This document shows, piece after piece, positions 54,643 to 64,000 of a stretch of DNA of 64,000 nucleotides. Origin of the DNA: Clostridiaceae bacterium (GTDB lineage Bacteria; Bacillota; Clostridia; DSM-8532); NCBI GenBank assembly GCA_012521615.1, contig JAAYMA010000048.1, forward strand, positions 1 to 64,000, in the 5' to 3' direction. The notes beneath the pieces are model-generated. The model had not been told where the DNA came from, searched no databases, and saw only the letters and a list, made by a program, of their open reading frames with translations. Position 1 is the stretch's first letter; each line of letters starts with the position of its first letter. The position numbers and the translations under genes were made by a program.

Positions 54643-55326
54643 GTGATGAGTGCACATGTGCTTGTTGTAGATGATGATATAAATATTTGCGAGATAATCA
54701 GGATGTACCTGGAAAAAGATAATTTCAAAGTAACGCTTTGCCATGATGGCAAAAAAGCGATGGAAGAGTTTAAGGATAAAGCGCCTGACATTGTCATTCT
54801 TGATATTATGCTTCCCGGAATGGACGGATGGCAGGTATGCCGGGAAATAAGGAAGGTAAGTTCTATTCCGATTATAATGCTTTCAGCCAAGGATGAAACA
54901 TTCAACAAGGTATTAGGTCTGGAGCTGGGTGCCGACGATTATATGGTAAAACCCTTTGAGCCTAAAGAATTAATAGCCCGTATACGGGCAGTCTTAAGAA
55001 GGTATGAACATCATGAGGAAGCTCCGCTTCAGATTGTGTTTCCCGGGCTTGTTATCAATAAATCAAATTATACGGTGAAATTAAATGGAAAAGAATTGAA
55101 CCTTCCCCCGAAAGAACTTGAACTTTTGTATTTTCTTGCTTCAAATCCCAATAAGGTTTTTACCCGGGAACAGCTTTTGGAAAATGTTTGGGGGTTTGAT
55201 TTTTACGGAGACACCAGAACTGTTGATGTACACATAAAAAGATTGAGGGAGAAATTAGAATCCGGACAGAATAAATGGCAGATAAAAACAGTATGGGGAG
55301 TAGGTTATAAATTTGAGGTGAAATGA
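54643..55326 (+). CDS. OmpR/PhoB-family response regulator
   Basis: VLVVDDDINICEIIRMYLEKDNF, VILDIMLPGMDGWQVCREIR, LGADDYMVKPFEPKELIARIRAVLRR, winged-helix C-terminus. Confidence 0.95.
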   Translation: MMSAHVLVVDDDINICEIIRMYLEKDNFKVTLCHDGKKAMEEFKDKAPDIVILDIMLPGMDGWQVCREIRKVSSIPIIMLSAKDETFNKVLGLELGADDYMVKPFEPKELIARIRAVLRRYEHHEEAPLQIVFPGLVINKSNYTVKLNGKELNLPPKELELLYFLASNPNKVFTREQLLENVWGFDFYGDTRTVDVHIKRLREKLESGQNKWQIKTVWGVGYKFEVK

Positions 55327-56804
55327 TGATAAGAACATTATTCGGAAAAATTCTTACAATTGTCTTGCTTGTCCTTATCATCAGTTTCACCATAACCGGT
55401 TTTCTGATGAATGCCGGTCTTAAAAACATGATTGCTGATCAAAAAGCAGAGCAATTGGATAATATCTCTGAAAAGGTGATTGCTGCTCTGGAAACCCTGT
55501 TGAGAAGCAATACAATAAGGGATCCCTTTTTATTCAACAGTTTCATCCAGATACTCGCCGATAATACAGACACTATTATATGGATATTAAGAGAAGACGG
55601 TGCAATTCTATTTTACTCCAATATCCCGGGATATGTTGCCGATAAATTGGAAATTACTGAAGACGGCCGCCCGAAACTGCCGGATGAGCGGCAGTTTACA
55701 GGATTTGTCCAGGAGTATTCGACCGGTGATTTTTACGGTCTTTTTGAAAGTTCCGGTGTTGATTGGATAACCAGAAGTGAGTATTTTAAACTGACAGGAA
55801 TTCCGCCTTATAATCTGAATGCAAAAATTCTTGTGATGATTCATGCCCAATTGCCGTCAGTTTTCAGTACGAAATCATCAGTTTTTATAATTTTCATTCT
55901 CTCAGGTCTGGTTGGTTCTTTTATATCATTCCTCTTTGTAGCTCTTCTTTCGCGCCGGATTGTAAGACCCGTTAAACAAATGAAGGATATTGCAAAAAGA
56001 GTGGCTTCAGGCGAATTTGGCGAACAAATAACTGTTAAGGGCAGGGATGAAATAGCAGAGCTGTCTGAAAGCTTTAATAATATGGTGGTTTCCCTTAAGA
56101 ATCTTGAACAGATGAGACGTGACTTTATAGGAAATGTGAGCCATGAGCTTCGCACGCCAATTACAACAATTAAGGGTTTTGTAGAAGGAATCCTCGATGG
56201 AGTAATTGAAGAAGAACGCCAGGCTGAGTATCTGTCTATAGTCAGAGATGAAGTAAGAAGAATGCAAAATCTTGTAAATGACCTGTTGGATCTTGCCAAA
56301 ATGCAGGGTGGCGAGACAAAGCTCAACATATCTGTTTTTGATGTAAATGAACTTGTCAGGCGTTGTGTAATTAGTCTTCAACAAATGTTTATAGAAAAGA
56401 ATCTGGAATTCAATGCGGATTTCGAACAGGAAAAAATGCTTGTCAAAGCTGATAAAGAAGCTATTCAAAGGGTTATCATAAATCTGCTTCATAATGCAAT
56501 TAAATTTACGCCTGAAAGTGGCAGAATAACAGTAAGAACATTATTGTCAAGAGATAAGGTAACTGTATCGGTGGAAGATACAGGCAAAGGAATACCCGAA
56601 AATGAGCTGAAAAATATATTTGAAAGATTTTACAAAACTGACAAATCGCGGAGCGAAGATCGGGCAGGAGTTGGACTCGGTCTTGCCATAGTCAAAAATA
56701 TAATTATGTCTCACAATGAGACAATAAAAGTGGAAAGTAAAGAAGGAGATGGATCCAAGTTTATTTTTACCTTGCGTAGTGCATCACTTACTGACACATA
56801 CTAA
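55323..56804 (+). CDS. Sensor histidine kinase (HAMP, HisKA, HATPase)
   Basis: FIGNVSHELRTPITTIKGFVEGILDG, NLLHNAIKFTPESG, VEDTGKGIPENELKNIFERFYKTDKSR; ATGA overlap with the RR. Confidence 0.95.
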   Translation: MMIRTLFGKILTIVLLVLIISFTITGFLMNAGLKNMIADQKAEQLDNISEKVIAALETLLRSNTIRDPFLFNSFIQILADNTDTIIWILREDGAILFYSNIPGYVADKLEITEDGRPKLPDERQFTGFVQEYSTGDFYGLFESSGVDWITRSEYFKLTGIPPYNLNAKILVMIHAQLPSVFSTKSSVFIIFILSGLVGSFISFLFVALLSRRIVRPVKQMKDIAKRVASGEFGEQITVKGRDEIAELSESFNNMVVSLKNLEQMRRDFIGNVSHELRTPITTIKGFVEGILDGVIEEERQAEYLSIVRDEVRRMQNLVNDLLDLAKMQGGETKLNISVFDVNELVRRCVISLQQMFIEKNLEFNADFEQEKMLVKADKEAIQRVIINLLHNAIKFTPESGRITVRTLLSRDKVTVSVEDTGKGIPENELKNIFERFYKTDKSRSEDRAGVGLGLAIVKNIIMSHNETIKVESKEGDGSKFIFTLRSASLTDTY

Positions 56805-56851
56805 TGTTAACATTTTATTCATAACTAATTAAAAAGTTTGGTTTAATATAT

Positions 56852-58249
56852 ATGTGGAAATATCTTAAAAAATATTGGAAAGAAAGGGGTAGGCAGTTTA
56901 TGGATGATTACAACAGATATAATAATCCGGATAATAGCTGGAATTACACACCAAGTTCAAATCCTGACGAGTACACGTACTCTTACTATAAATATGATGA
57001 CGACAAATATGAAGATTTAAAAACATCGTCATTTTATAACGAGAGCTATAAAAAGCCTTCAAAGGGTAAACTCAAAGGGCTTATAGTGCCCATGATCATT
57101 GTAGCGCTCATAAGTTCAATTTTGACCGGTGGAATTGTGGGGGCATATTTTACTTATATTATGCCGCAGAACAATGGTACCAGTTATCAGGGTAACAGCA
57201 ACAGCAATCAGGTGCCTGTAAAGCAGATAGAGATAATTGACAAAACAGGTGATGTGACAATCGAAACAGCTGTAGCAGAAAAAGTGAGCCCTTCTATTGT
57301 AGGCGTGAGTGTTACCTATCAGACTTCTGATTTTCTCTTCGGGACCCGTCAGAACAGCGGTTCAGGATCCGGAATTATATACAGCAGCGACGGTCATATT
57401 ATCACCAACAATCACGTGATTGAAGAGGCAATGCTTGGATCAAGCGGAAATAAAATAGCACCCGGGGCAAAAATACAGATTATACTTCCCAATCAGGTAG
57501 ATAGACCTTATGATGCAACAGTAATCGGTCGTGACAGAAGAACTGATATTGCAATTCTGAAAATAAACGCATCGGAGCTCCCAGCGGCCGAGTTTGGAGA
57601 TTCAGACAAGGTTAAGGTAGGAGAAAAAGCAATCGCAATAGGTAATCCGGCTGGACTTGAATTCATGGGTTCTGTTACATCGGGAATCATAAGTGGACTT
57701 AACCGTGAAGTTAAATTTGATGACGGCAAATCTCTGAAACTTATTCAGACTGATGCGGCAATAAACCCGGGCAACAGCGGAGGAGCTCTTTTAAACGCGA
57801 AAGGTCAGGTAATTGGAATTAATACTTCCAAAATTGGTGGAGTTAACTTTGAGGGGCTTGGATTTGCAATTCCTTCCAATGATGCCGTAGCAATAGCTGA
57901 GAGCCTGATAGAAGACGGATATGTTAGGGGCAGGCCACAGCTCGGTATTACGGTCGATACCCGGTTTAATGCGAGCGTAGCAAAGGCCAATAATGTTCCT
58001 GAAGGAATTCTGGTATATACGGTGGAACCTTTAAGCGGAGCTTATAAGGCAGGTATCAGAACCGGTGATATAATAACGAAGTTCAATGGTGTGGAAATAA
58101 AGACCTTCGAGGATCTTGAAAGGGAAAAGAATAAGTACAAAGCCGGTGATACAGTTGAAATAACACTTTACAGACTGCCTGATAAATGGCCGTATGATAA
58201 AGGAGAGTATATGACAGTAAATGTAGTGCTGGGGGAAGACAAAGGTTAA
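56852..58249 (+). CDS. HtrA/DegP-like membrane-anchored serine protease with PDZ domain (start may be 56900)
   Basis: Triad motifs IITNNHVIEE, RRTDIAILKI, INPGNSGGALLN; C-terminal PDZ (GAYKAGIRTGDIITKFNGVEI). Confidence 0.94.
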   Translation: MWKYLKKYWKERGRQFMDDYNRYNNPDNSWNYTPSSNPDEYTYSYYKYDDDKYEDLKTSSFYNESYKKPSKGKLKGLIVPMIIVALISSILTGGIVGAYFTYIMPQNNGTSYQGNSNSNQVPVKQIEIIDKTGDVTIETAVAEKVSPSIVGVSVTYQTSDFLFGTRQNSGSGSGIIYSSDGHIITNNHVIEEAMLGSSGNKIAPGAKIQIILPNQVDRPYDATVIGRDRRTDIAILKINASELPAAEFGDSDKVKVGEKAIAIGNPAGLEFMGSVTSGIISGLNREVKFDDGKSLKLIQTDAAINPGNSGGALLNAKGQVIGINTSKIGGVNFEGLGFAIPSNDAVAIAESLIEDGYVRGRPQLGITVDTRFNASVAKANNVPEGILVYTVEPLSGAYKAGIRTGDIITKFNGVEIKTFEDLEREKNKYKAGDTVEITLYRLPDKWPYDKGEYMTVNVVLGEDKG

Positions 58250-58267
58250 TGTCTTCAAGCACGAAAG

Positions 58268-58305
58268 GAGTGTTGCACTTTAAAAAGTGCGACGCTCTTT
58301 TTTTG
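58268..58305 (+). terminator. Rho-independent terminator
   Basis: gagtgttgcacttt-aaa-aagtgcgacgctc followed by ttttttt. Confidence 0.85.
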
Positions 58306-58334
58306 TTCCTGTAAGATGGAATTTTGAAAATAAA

Positions 58335-59432
58335 TCAGGCATAATTTGAAATCTTGTCCAGAAGCTCTTCCTGTATTTTATTAAGATCAGCCAAGTTCAT
58401 ATTTTTTATATAATATCTTTCAAGTTCATCGTGGGCATTCTTTGCCTTTGCGATGTATCTGATTGCCTGCTGCATTAATATTTCGGTATTAGTACAGTTG
58501 AAATTTAATTCATCATTTGCTTCATTAATTCTGGACGGGTCATAAAACTGTCTTAAGTCATATGTTGTACAGTTGCTGCTGTTTGGCTCGCTTATATCGT
58601 GATATACATTGGCTGTAATAATTGACACCTTAAGCTCAGGGATGATAAGGTGTTCAACCCGTTCAGGAGCCATTGGGCAGTAAAAGGCTTCTGTATAGAG
58701 ACCCCTTATAAGGGCTTCTTTTTTTAAATATCCTATTATCTCACTTGTATTGCTTCCGGATGGTGCAGTTAATCTAAAAATTTTAGTTCCCGAGCAAAGA
58801 CTGTCAAGGTTATCGGTAAAACCGCCAGGAGTTATTCCGCTTGCAAACATACGTCTTATTCTGCCATAGGTTTTGGAAGGCTGAATATCCTTAAATATTT
58901 CAGAAGCTAATTCATATGCAAAAAAAGACAGCTGTCCTTTATCTGCAGCATTGTCATATATGGTTTCGGTGTCTTTTTTGAGAAAACTTGCTGCTTTCAA
59001 ATAGTTGTAGGCTCTGTTAAAATATCCTTTTACCTGTTGACTGACAGATATTATCTGATCTTTAAAGGATTCTAACCCTTTTTCATCCCAAAATTGGCCC
59101 AAATTGATTATTTCATCAACAACACCGGGGAAAACAGGATCTACTACATGGGGAGCAGTGCCGTCCAGAATAGCAATCTTTAGTTTTGGTATTACTATTC
59201 CGTCCAGGCTGTTATTATCACTGGAACAGCGCATGAATTCAACTTCGTAACCTTTTTTGGAGAATTCAAGTCCGACTTTCTTCATGATTGTGCTTTTTCC
59301 TGTTCCGGGACCGCCTTTTAAAATAAATATTTTTCTTGCCTCTAACGGTGAAATTACATATTCATAATAACTATAAAAACCTGCAGGCGTATTTCCGCCC
59401 GGATACATCTGCCTTATTCTGCCTTCGGACAT
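58335..59432 (-). CDS. PRK06851-type duplicated ATPase-like protein
   Basis: GRIRQMYPGGNTPAGFYSYYEYVISPLEARKIFILKGGPGTGKSTIMKKVG and a second half GRIRRMFASGITPGGFTDNLDSLCSGTKIFRLTAPSGSNTSEIIGYLKKE. Confidence 0.75.
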   Translation of the reverse strand: MSEGRIRQMYPGGNTPAGFYSYYEYVISPLEARKIFILKGGPGTGKSTIMKKVGLEFSKKGYEVEFMRCSSDNNSLDGIVIPKLKIAILDGTAPHVVDPVFPGVVDEIINLGQFWDEKGLESFKDQIISVSQQVKGYFNRAYNYLKAASFLKKDTETIYDNAADKGQLSFFAYELASEIFKDIQPSKTYGRIRRMFASGITPGGFTDNLDSLCSGTKIFRLTAPSGSNTSEIIGYLKKEALIRGLYTEAFYCPMAPERVEHLIIPELKVSIITANVYHDISEPNSSNCTTYDLRQFYDPSRINEANDELNFNCTNTEILMQQAIRYIAKAKNAHDELERYYIKNMNLADLNKIQEELLDKISNYA

Positions 59433-59639
59433 TATAACACCTCAAATGCAAATTTACAGGTATAGTATATTTGCTGATTTATAGAATTATTCCTGATTGT
59501 TTTTTTTTAGATTTTCTGTCTTTAAATAATATTTTCAATCATTTATAATACATTTATAATATTTATTTAACCATATTAGCACTATATATCCTATACAAAG
59601 TTTTTCTTATAAAAAATTTTGATGGAAATGGAGATCAAT

Positions 59640-62600
59640 ATGGCAGTACGGAGATTATTTGTTGAAAAAAAATCAGAATTCAATTCAGAAGCTACAAATC
59701 TTTTGACTGAAATCAGGGATGTATTAAAGATTAAAGGGCTCGAGAAGCTGAGAATTCTTCAGAGGTATGACATTGAGGGAATCTCGGACGCTGATTATGA
59801 AAAAGCCAAAAACTTATATTTTAAAGAGCCATTCACAGATTTGATCCATGAGGAAGAAATCCAGCTGAATGGAAATGACCGGGTTATAGCAATAGAATAT
59901 CAGCCCGGCCAATATGATCAGAGGGCTGATTTTGCAGCACAGTGCATTCAGTTCATATCCCAGAAAGAACGTCCCATCATAAAAGCAGCTAAAATATTAA
60001 TTCTGACAGGTAAAATATCCGATGAAGAATATAATGTCATCGTCGATTACCTGATCAATCCCGTAGAGACCCGAATGGCATCTTTGGAAAAACCTGAGAC
60101 TATCAGGGAGACATATCCTGAACCTCAAGATGTTCCTGTAATAGACAATTTTATTAATATGACAACAGAAGAATTAGAAACTTTAATGGAAGAACTGGGC
60201 TTTGCCATGTCTTTGAAGGATCTTGAATTCTGTCAAACTTATTTCAGGGATACCGAAAGGCGGAATCCTACCTTGACAGAACTCAGAATGATTGACACCT
60301 ACTGGTCCGATCACTGCCGTCATACAACTTTTTTAACCGAACTGGAGGAAGTCCGGTTTTCCGATAATAAAACAGCGCAGAAGATTAAAGAAACATATGA
60401 TTTATACCTTGATACCAGAAATACTGTATATAAAGATAAAGAAAAAGATATTACCCTCATGGATATAGCAACTCTTGCCATGAAATATTTAAAATCCACG
60501 GGGGATCTTGATAATTTGGATGAGTCTGACGAGATCAATGCCTGCAGTATTATCGTTAAAGCAAATGTAGACGGTAAGGAAGAAGACTGGCTTGTAATGT
60601 TCAAAAATGAAACCCATAACCATCCTACTGAAATTGAGCCTTTTGGTGGTGCTGCAACTTGTCTTGGAGGAGCAATCAGGGATCCTCTATCAGGCAGGTC
60701 TTACGTTTATCAGGCAATGCGTATAACCGGAGCCGCTGATCCACGTAAACCTGTTTCTGAAACACTGCCCGGAAAGCTTCCTCAAAGGGTGATAACCACA
60801 ACCGCCGCCCGGGGCTACAGTTCCTATGGAAACCAGATCGGGGTTGCTTCCGGTCTTGTATCAGAAATATACCATGAGGATTACGTTGCAAAAAGAATGG
60901 AACTTGGGGCACTTGTTGGCGCAGCTCCCCGGTCAAATGTGGTCAGGAAAGCGCCGGAAGCAGGGGATATAATTATACTTCTCGGAGGCAGGACCGGCAG
61001 GGATGGCTGTGGTGGTGCTACAGGTTCTTCCAAGGAACATACAGAAGAATCATTGACATCCTGTGGAGCAGAGGTTCAAAAAGGTAATGCACCCCTTGAA
61101 AGAAATATTCAGCGCCTGTTTAAAAAGGCCCACGTTGCAAGGATGATTAAGAAATGCAATGACTTTGGAGCGGGCGGTGTTTCAGTAGCTATAGGAGAAC
61201 TGGCGGATGGTCTTGACATAAATCTTGATGCCGTACCCACAAAATATGAAGGGTTGGATGGTACTGAACTTGCCATTTCCGAGTCCCAGGAGAGAATGGC
61301 AGTTGTAGTTTCTGCCGGGGATGCGGACAAGTTCATAGAAGAAGCCATGGCTGAAAATCTGGAGGCCACACCTGTTGCAGTGGTGACCGATCTGGGGCGC
61401 CTTCGTATGAAGTGGAGAGATAAAGTTATTGTTGATTTGAGCAGGGACTTTTTGAATACAAATGGAGTGAAACAGACAGCCTCGGTTAAAGTTACCGGAG
61501 CGAAGCTGGACGAAAGTCCCCTTAAAAATATTGACAAAGAAATCACAGATTTGAAAAGTGACTATAAAAATGCATGGATAAAGAATCTGGAAAGATTAAA
61601 CGTATGCAGTCAGAAAGGCCTTGCACAGCAGTTTGACTCTACAGTTGGAGGCGGTACTGTACTTGCGCCCTACGGAGGTAAATATCAGCTTACTCCTATA
61701 GAGGGAATGGTGGCAAAACTCCCGGTTGAAAGCGGCGATACCACTACAGGAACCATTATGACATATGGCTATAACCCCTATATATCAAAATGGAGTCCTT
61801 ACCATGGAGCTGTTTATGCAGTACTTGAATCTGTCTCACGTATTGTTGCTGTTGGCGGTGATTATAAAAAAGTACGGCTTACTTTCCAGGAATACTTCGA
61901 GAAACTGGGGAAAGATGAGGAAAAATGGGGCAAACCCTTCTCTGCACTTTTAGGGGCATTCCATGCCCAAATGAGCCTGAAACTTGCTGCAATAGGCGGC
62001 AAGGACAGTATGTCAGGTACTTTTGAGAATTTGGATGTACCACCTACGCTGGTCTCTTTTGCCCTTGCCCCTGCCGATATTACCTCTGTAATTACTCCTG
62101 AATTAAAAAGAGCAGGCAGTAAACTAATATTACTTCCTGTGATTAAAGATGAGCTCCTTCTGCCTGATTTTGAAAACCTGAAGGCAATGTATACAGTTTT
62201 GCATGACTGTATTTCCAGGAAGAAAGTATTGTCTGCCATGACCATAAAAATGGGCGGAATTGCTGAAGCTGTATCCAAGATGGCTTTTGGAAACAAGATA
62301 GGAGTAAAACTGAAGGATCTTGAGTTTGAAAAGCTGTTTGGAGCAGATTATGGTTCAATCCTTGTGGAAATACCCGGTCAGTATGATGAAGCCCAGTTGT
62401 TTGAAGGTATTAGTTTCGAGTATATTGGCGAAACAATTTCAGAGCCTGTTATAGAAAGCAATGGCACGGCTATGCCTTTGGATAATCTGTCTTCTTCATG
62501 GCAAAGCACGTTGGAAGACATTTTCCCTACAAAGGTTGAAAGTGAAGTATCAGAAGTTAAAAGTACAGAATACACTAAAGGTGTGGTAATTAAAAAGCCA

Positions 62601-63410
62601 TCCGGAAAAATCCGTCCAAAAGTTATCATACCTGCATGCTATGGGACCAATTCCGAGCTCGATATTAAACGTAAATTTGATGAGGCCGGTGCAGACGCAG
62701 AGATTTTTGTAATAAGAAATCTTACCCCAGATGACATAACAGATTCCATCAATACCATGAAAAAGCTTATTGATGAGAGCCAGATACTGGTTATGCCGGG
62801 AGGATACAGTGCGACCAGTGAGACCGATGGTTCCGCCAAATTGCTGGCGGCTGTCTTCAGAAATCCTGTTCTGGCTGAAGCTGTTATGAACCTGCTCAAT
62901 AAACGAGATGGACTTATCCTTGGTATAGGTACCGGTTTTCAGGTTCTTCTTAAACTGGGGCTTCTGCCTTATGGCGAAATCCGGCCGCTTGATGACAACA
63001 GCCCTGTATTTACATTGAATCCTTTGGGAAGACATATTTCTGCTATGGTAAATACTAAAGTTGTATCAAATTTATCACCATGGCTGTCCGGGACCAAAGT
63101 AGGGGAAGTTTATACCGTTGCGGTATCCAGCAGTGAAGGAAGATTTGTGGCAAGTGAAGCTTTATTAAGTGAGCTGGAGAAATCAGGGCAGATTGCTGCC
63201 CAATATGTGGACTTCAATGGAAATCCGTCTATGGATATTCAATATAACCCCTTTGGCTCAATGTTCGCCATCGAAAGTTTAACAAGCAGGGATGGCAGGG
63301 TTTTCGGGAAAATGGGACATAGTGAAAGATTTACAAAGGATACATTGATAAACATACCCGGAAACAAGAATCAAAAGATATTTGAGGCGGGGGTTGAATA
63401 CTTCCTATGA
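59640..63410 (+). CDS. purL: Phosphoribosylformylglycinamidine synthase (large PurL type) with an apparently inactive glutaminase domain
   Basis: VMFKNETHNHPTEIEPFGGAATCLGGAIRDPLSGRSYVYQAMRITGAADP; IDTYWSDHCRHTTF; C-terminal GATase-like domain with GIGTGFQ instead of GICNGFQ. Confidence 0.93.
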   Translation: MAVRRLFVEKKSEFNSEATNLLTEIRDVLKIKGLEKLRILQRYDIEGISDADYEKAKNLYFKEPFTDLIHEEEIQLNGNDRVIAIEYQPGQYDQRADFAAQCIQFISQKERPIIKAAKILILTGKISDEEYNVIVDYLINPVETRMASLEKPETIRETYPEPQDVPVIDNFINMTTEELETLMEELGFAMSLKDLEFCQTYFRDTERRNPTLTELRMIDTYWSDHCRHTTFLTELEEVRFSDNKTAQKIKETYDLYLDTRNTVYKDKEKDITLMDIATLAMKYLKSTGDLDNLDESDEINACSIIVKANVDGKEEDWLVMFKNETHNHPTEIEPFGGAATCLGGAIRDPLSGRSYVYQAMRITGAADPRKPVSETLPGKLPQRVITTTAARGYSSYGNQIGVASGLVSEIYHEDYVAKRMELGALVGAAPRSNVVRKAPEAGDIIILLGGRTGRDGCGGATGSSKEHTEESLTSCGAEVQKGNAPLERNIQRLFKKAHVARMIKKCNDFGAGGVSVAIGELADGLDINLDAVPTKYEGLDGTELAISESQERMAVVVSAGDADKFIEEAMAENLEATPVAVVTDLGRLRMKWRDKVIVDLSRDFLNTNGVKQTASVKVTGAKLDESPLKNIDKEITDLKSDYKNAWIKNLERLNVCSQKGLAQQFDSTVGGGTVLAPYGGKYQLTPIEGMVAKLPVESGDTTTGTIMTYGYNPYISKWSPYHGAVYAVLESVSRIVAVGGDYKKVRLTFQEYFEKLGKDEEKWGKPFSALLGAFHAQMSLKLAAIGGKDSMSGTFENLDVPPTLVSFALAPADITSVITPELKRAGSKLILLPVIKDELLLPDFENLKAMYTVLHDCISRKKVLSAMTIKMGGIAEAVSKMAFGNKIGVKLKDLEFEKLFGADYGSILVEIPGQYDEAQLFEGISFEYIGETISEPVIESNGTAMPLDNLSSSWQSTLEDIFPTKVESEVSEVKSTEYTKGVVIKKPSGKIRPKVIIPACYGTNSELDIKRKFDEAGADAEIFVIRNLTPDDITDSINTMKKLIDESQILVMPGGYSATSETDGSAKLLAAVFRNPVLAEAVMNLLNKRDGLILGIGTGFQVLLKLGLLPYGEIRPLDDNSPVFTLNPLGRHISAMVNTKVVSNLSPWLSGTKVGEVYTVAVSSSEGRFVASEALLSELEKSGQIAAQYVDFNGNPSMDIQYNPFGSMFAIESLTSRDGRVFGKMGHSERFTKDTLINIPGNKNQKIFEAGVEYFL

Positions 63411-64000
63411 GTCGTTCTACAAAATACTCGTGTCAGCATATAGTGAAGTTGAAGGATATAATTGGCGGGATTTTTTGTAAAATGTACTGTTTTACTTTTA
63501 TATTGTTGCTGTTGCTTGTGATTGCCGGGCTTTCAGCCTGTACAGGAGGTTCTGTAACAGACAGTGTTTCTGTTACAGAGCCTTCTTTTGGCCAACAGAA
63601 CATAGGTACAGAAGTCGGGTTTGACCATAATACAGAGGAAACAAATACAGGTGAAGTGTCCGGCACTGTATCAGAAAATTCTGAAACAGATCAATCTGAG
63701 TTTAATGTGGATTATGTTACTGAGCCGGCTCCGTCTTCTGGCCCTGAGCCAACACCGGTTCCTAAACCAACACCGGCTCCTTCACCTGAGCCATACCAGG
63801 ATTCTGCTTCAAAGCCTATTGACGTATCCGGGATAGTGAATCCCTATGTACCGTATACATACGACCAGATGATTGCAGAAAGCCAAAAGCTTTTTGAGAA
63901 ATATCCCGAAATAATTGCTCTTGACAGTATCGGCAGCTCTGTTGAGGGCAGGGAACTTCTGCTCATTAAGATGGGCACGGGTGAAAAGAAGATAATTCTT
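63407..64000 (+). CDS. M14-family zinc carboxypeptidase lipoprotein (partial, runs off the window)
   Basis: Starts ATGAGTCGTTC overlapping the purL stop; lipobox AGLSAC; Pro-rich linker PAPSSGPEPTPVPKPTPAPSPEP; YTYDQMIAESQKLFEKYPEIIALDSIGSSVEGRELLLIKMGTGEKKII. Confidence 0.8.
   Translation, partial: MSRSTKYSCQHIVKLKDIIGGIFCKMYCFTFILLLLLVIAGLSACTGGSVTDSVSVTEPSFGQQNIGTEVGFDHNTEETNTGEVSGTVSENSETDQSEFNVDYVTEPAPSSGPEPTPVPKPTPAPSPEPYQDSASKPIDVSGIVNPYVPYTYDQMIAESQKLFEKYPEIIALDSIGSSVEGRELLLIKMGTGEKKIIL

Noticed and set aside
59539-59562. Direct repeat catttataatacatttataata upstream of purL
   Set aside because: Low-complexity AT-rich duplication, expected by chance in this composition.

Overview
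This 64 kb window is chromosomal sequence from a low-GC Firmicute of the clostridial, spore-forming type (spmAB, rex, GTP-dependent PEPCK, short HisG plus HisZ). It is mostly housekeeping: HU, pyk/pckG, a his operon (hisZGDCB-purC-hisA-hisF), rex, a hexuronate catabolic operon, metG-tatD-yabE-ksgA, purA, deoB/pdp, spmAB, an NMT1-type ABC transporter, a guanine-type purine riboswitch with an NCS2 permease, RR/HK/HtrA, and a PurL-like FGAM synthase. No phage, CRISPR array, tRNA or rRNA was recognised. Items most worth a second look: (1) the large PurL has apparently lost the glutaminase nucleophile Cys (GIGTG where GICNG is expected) and other glutaminase signatures; (2) the hexuronate operon carries a LarA-type nickel racemase homolog where uxuA would be expected, suggesting a mannonate/gluconate 2-epimerase bypass; (3) two 5'-truncated genes (a REC-AraC response regulator and a sugar-binding protein) meet at one ~10 bp junction near 34,685; (4) the purine riboswitch has a long expression platform with a legible antiterminator; (5) a serine-palmitoyltransferase-like enzyme sits divergent to an SDR; (6) a GC-rich structured insert separates hisA and hisF. 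All family calls come from reading motifs by eye; no searches were run.
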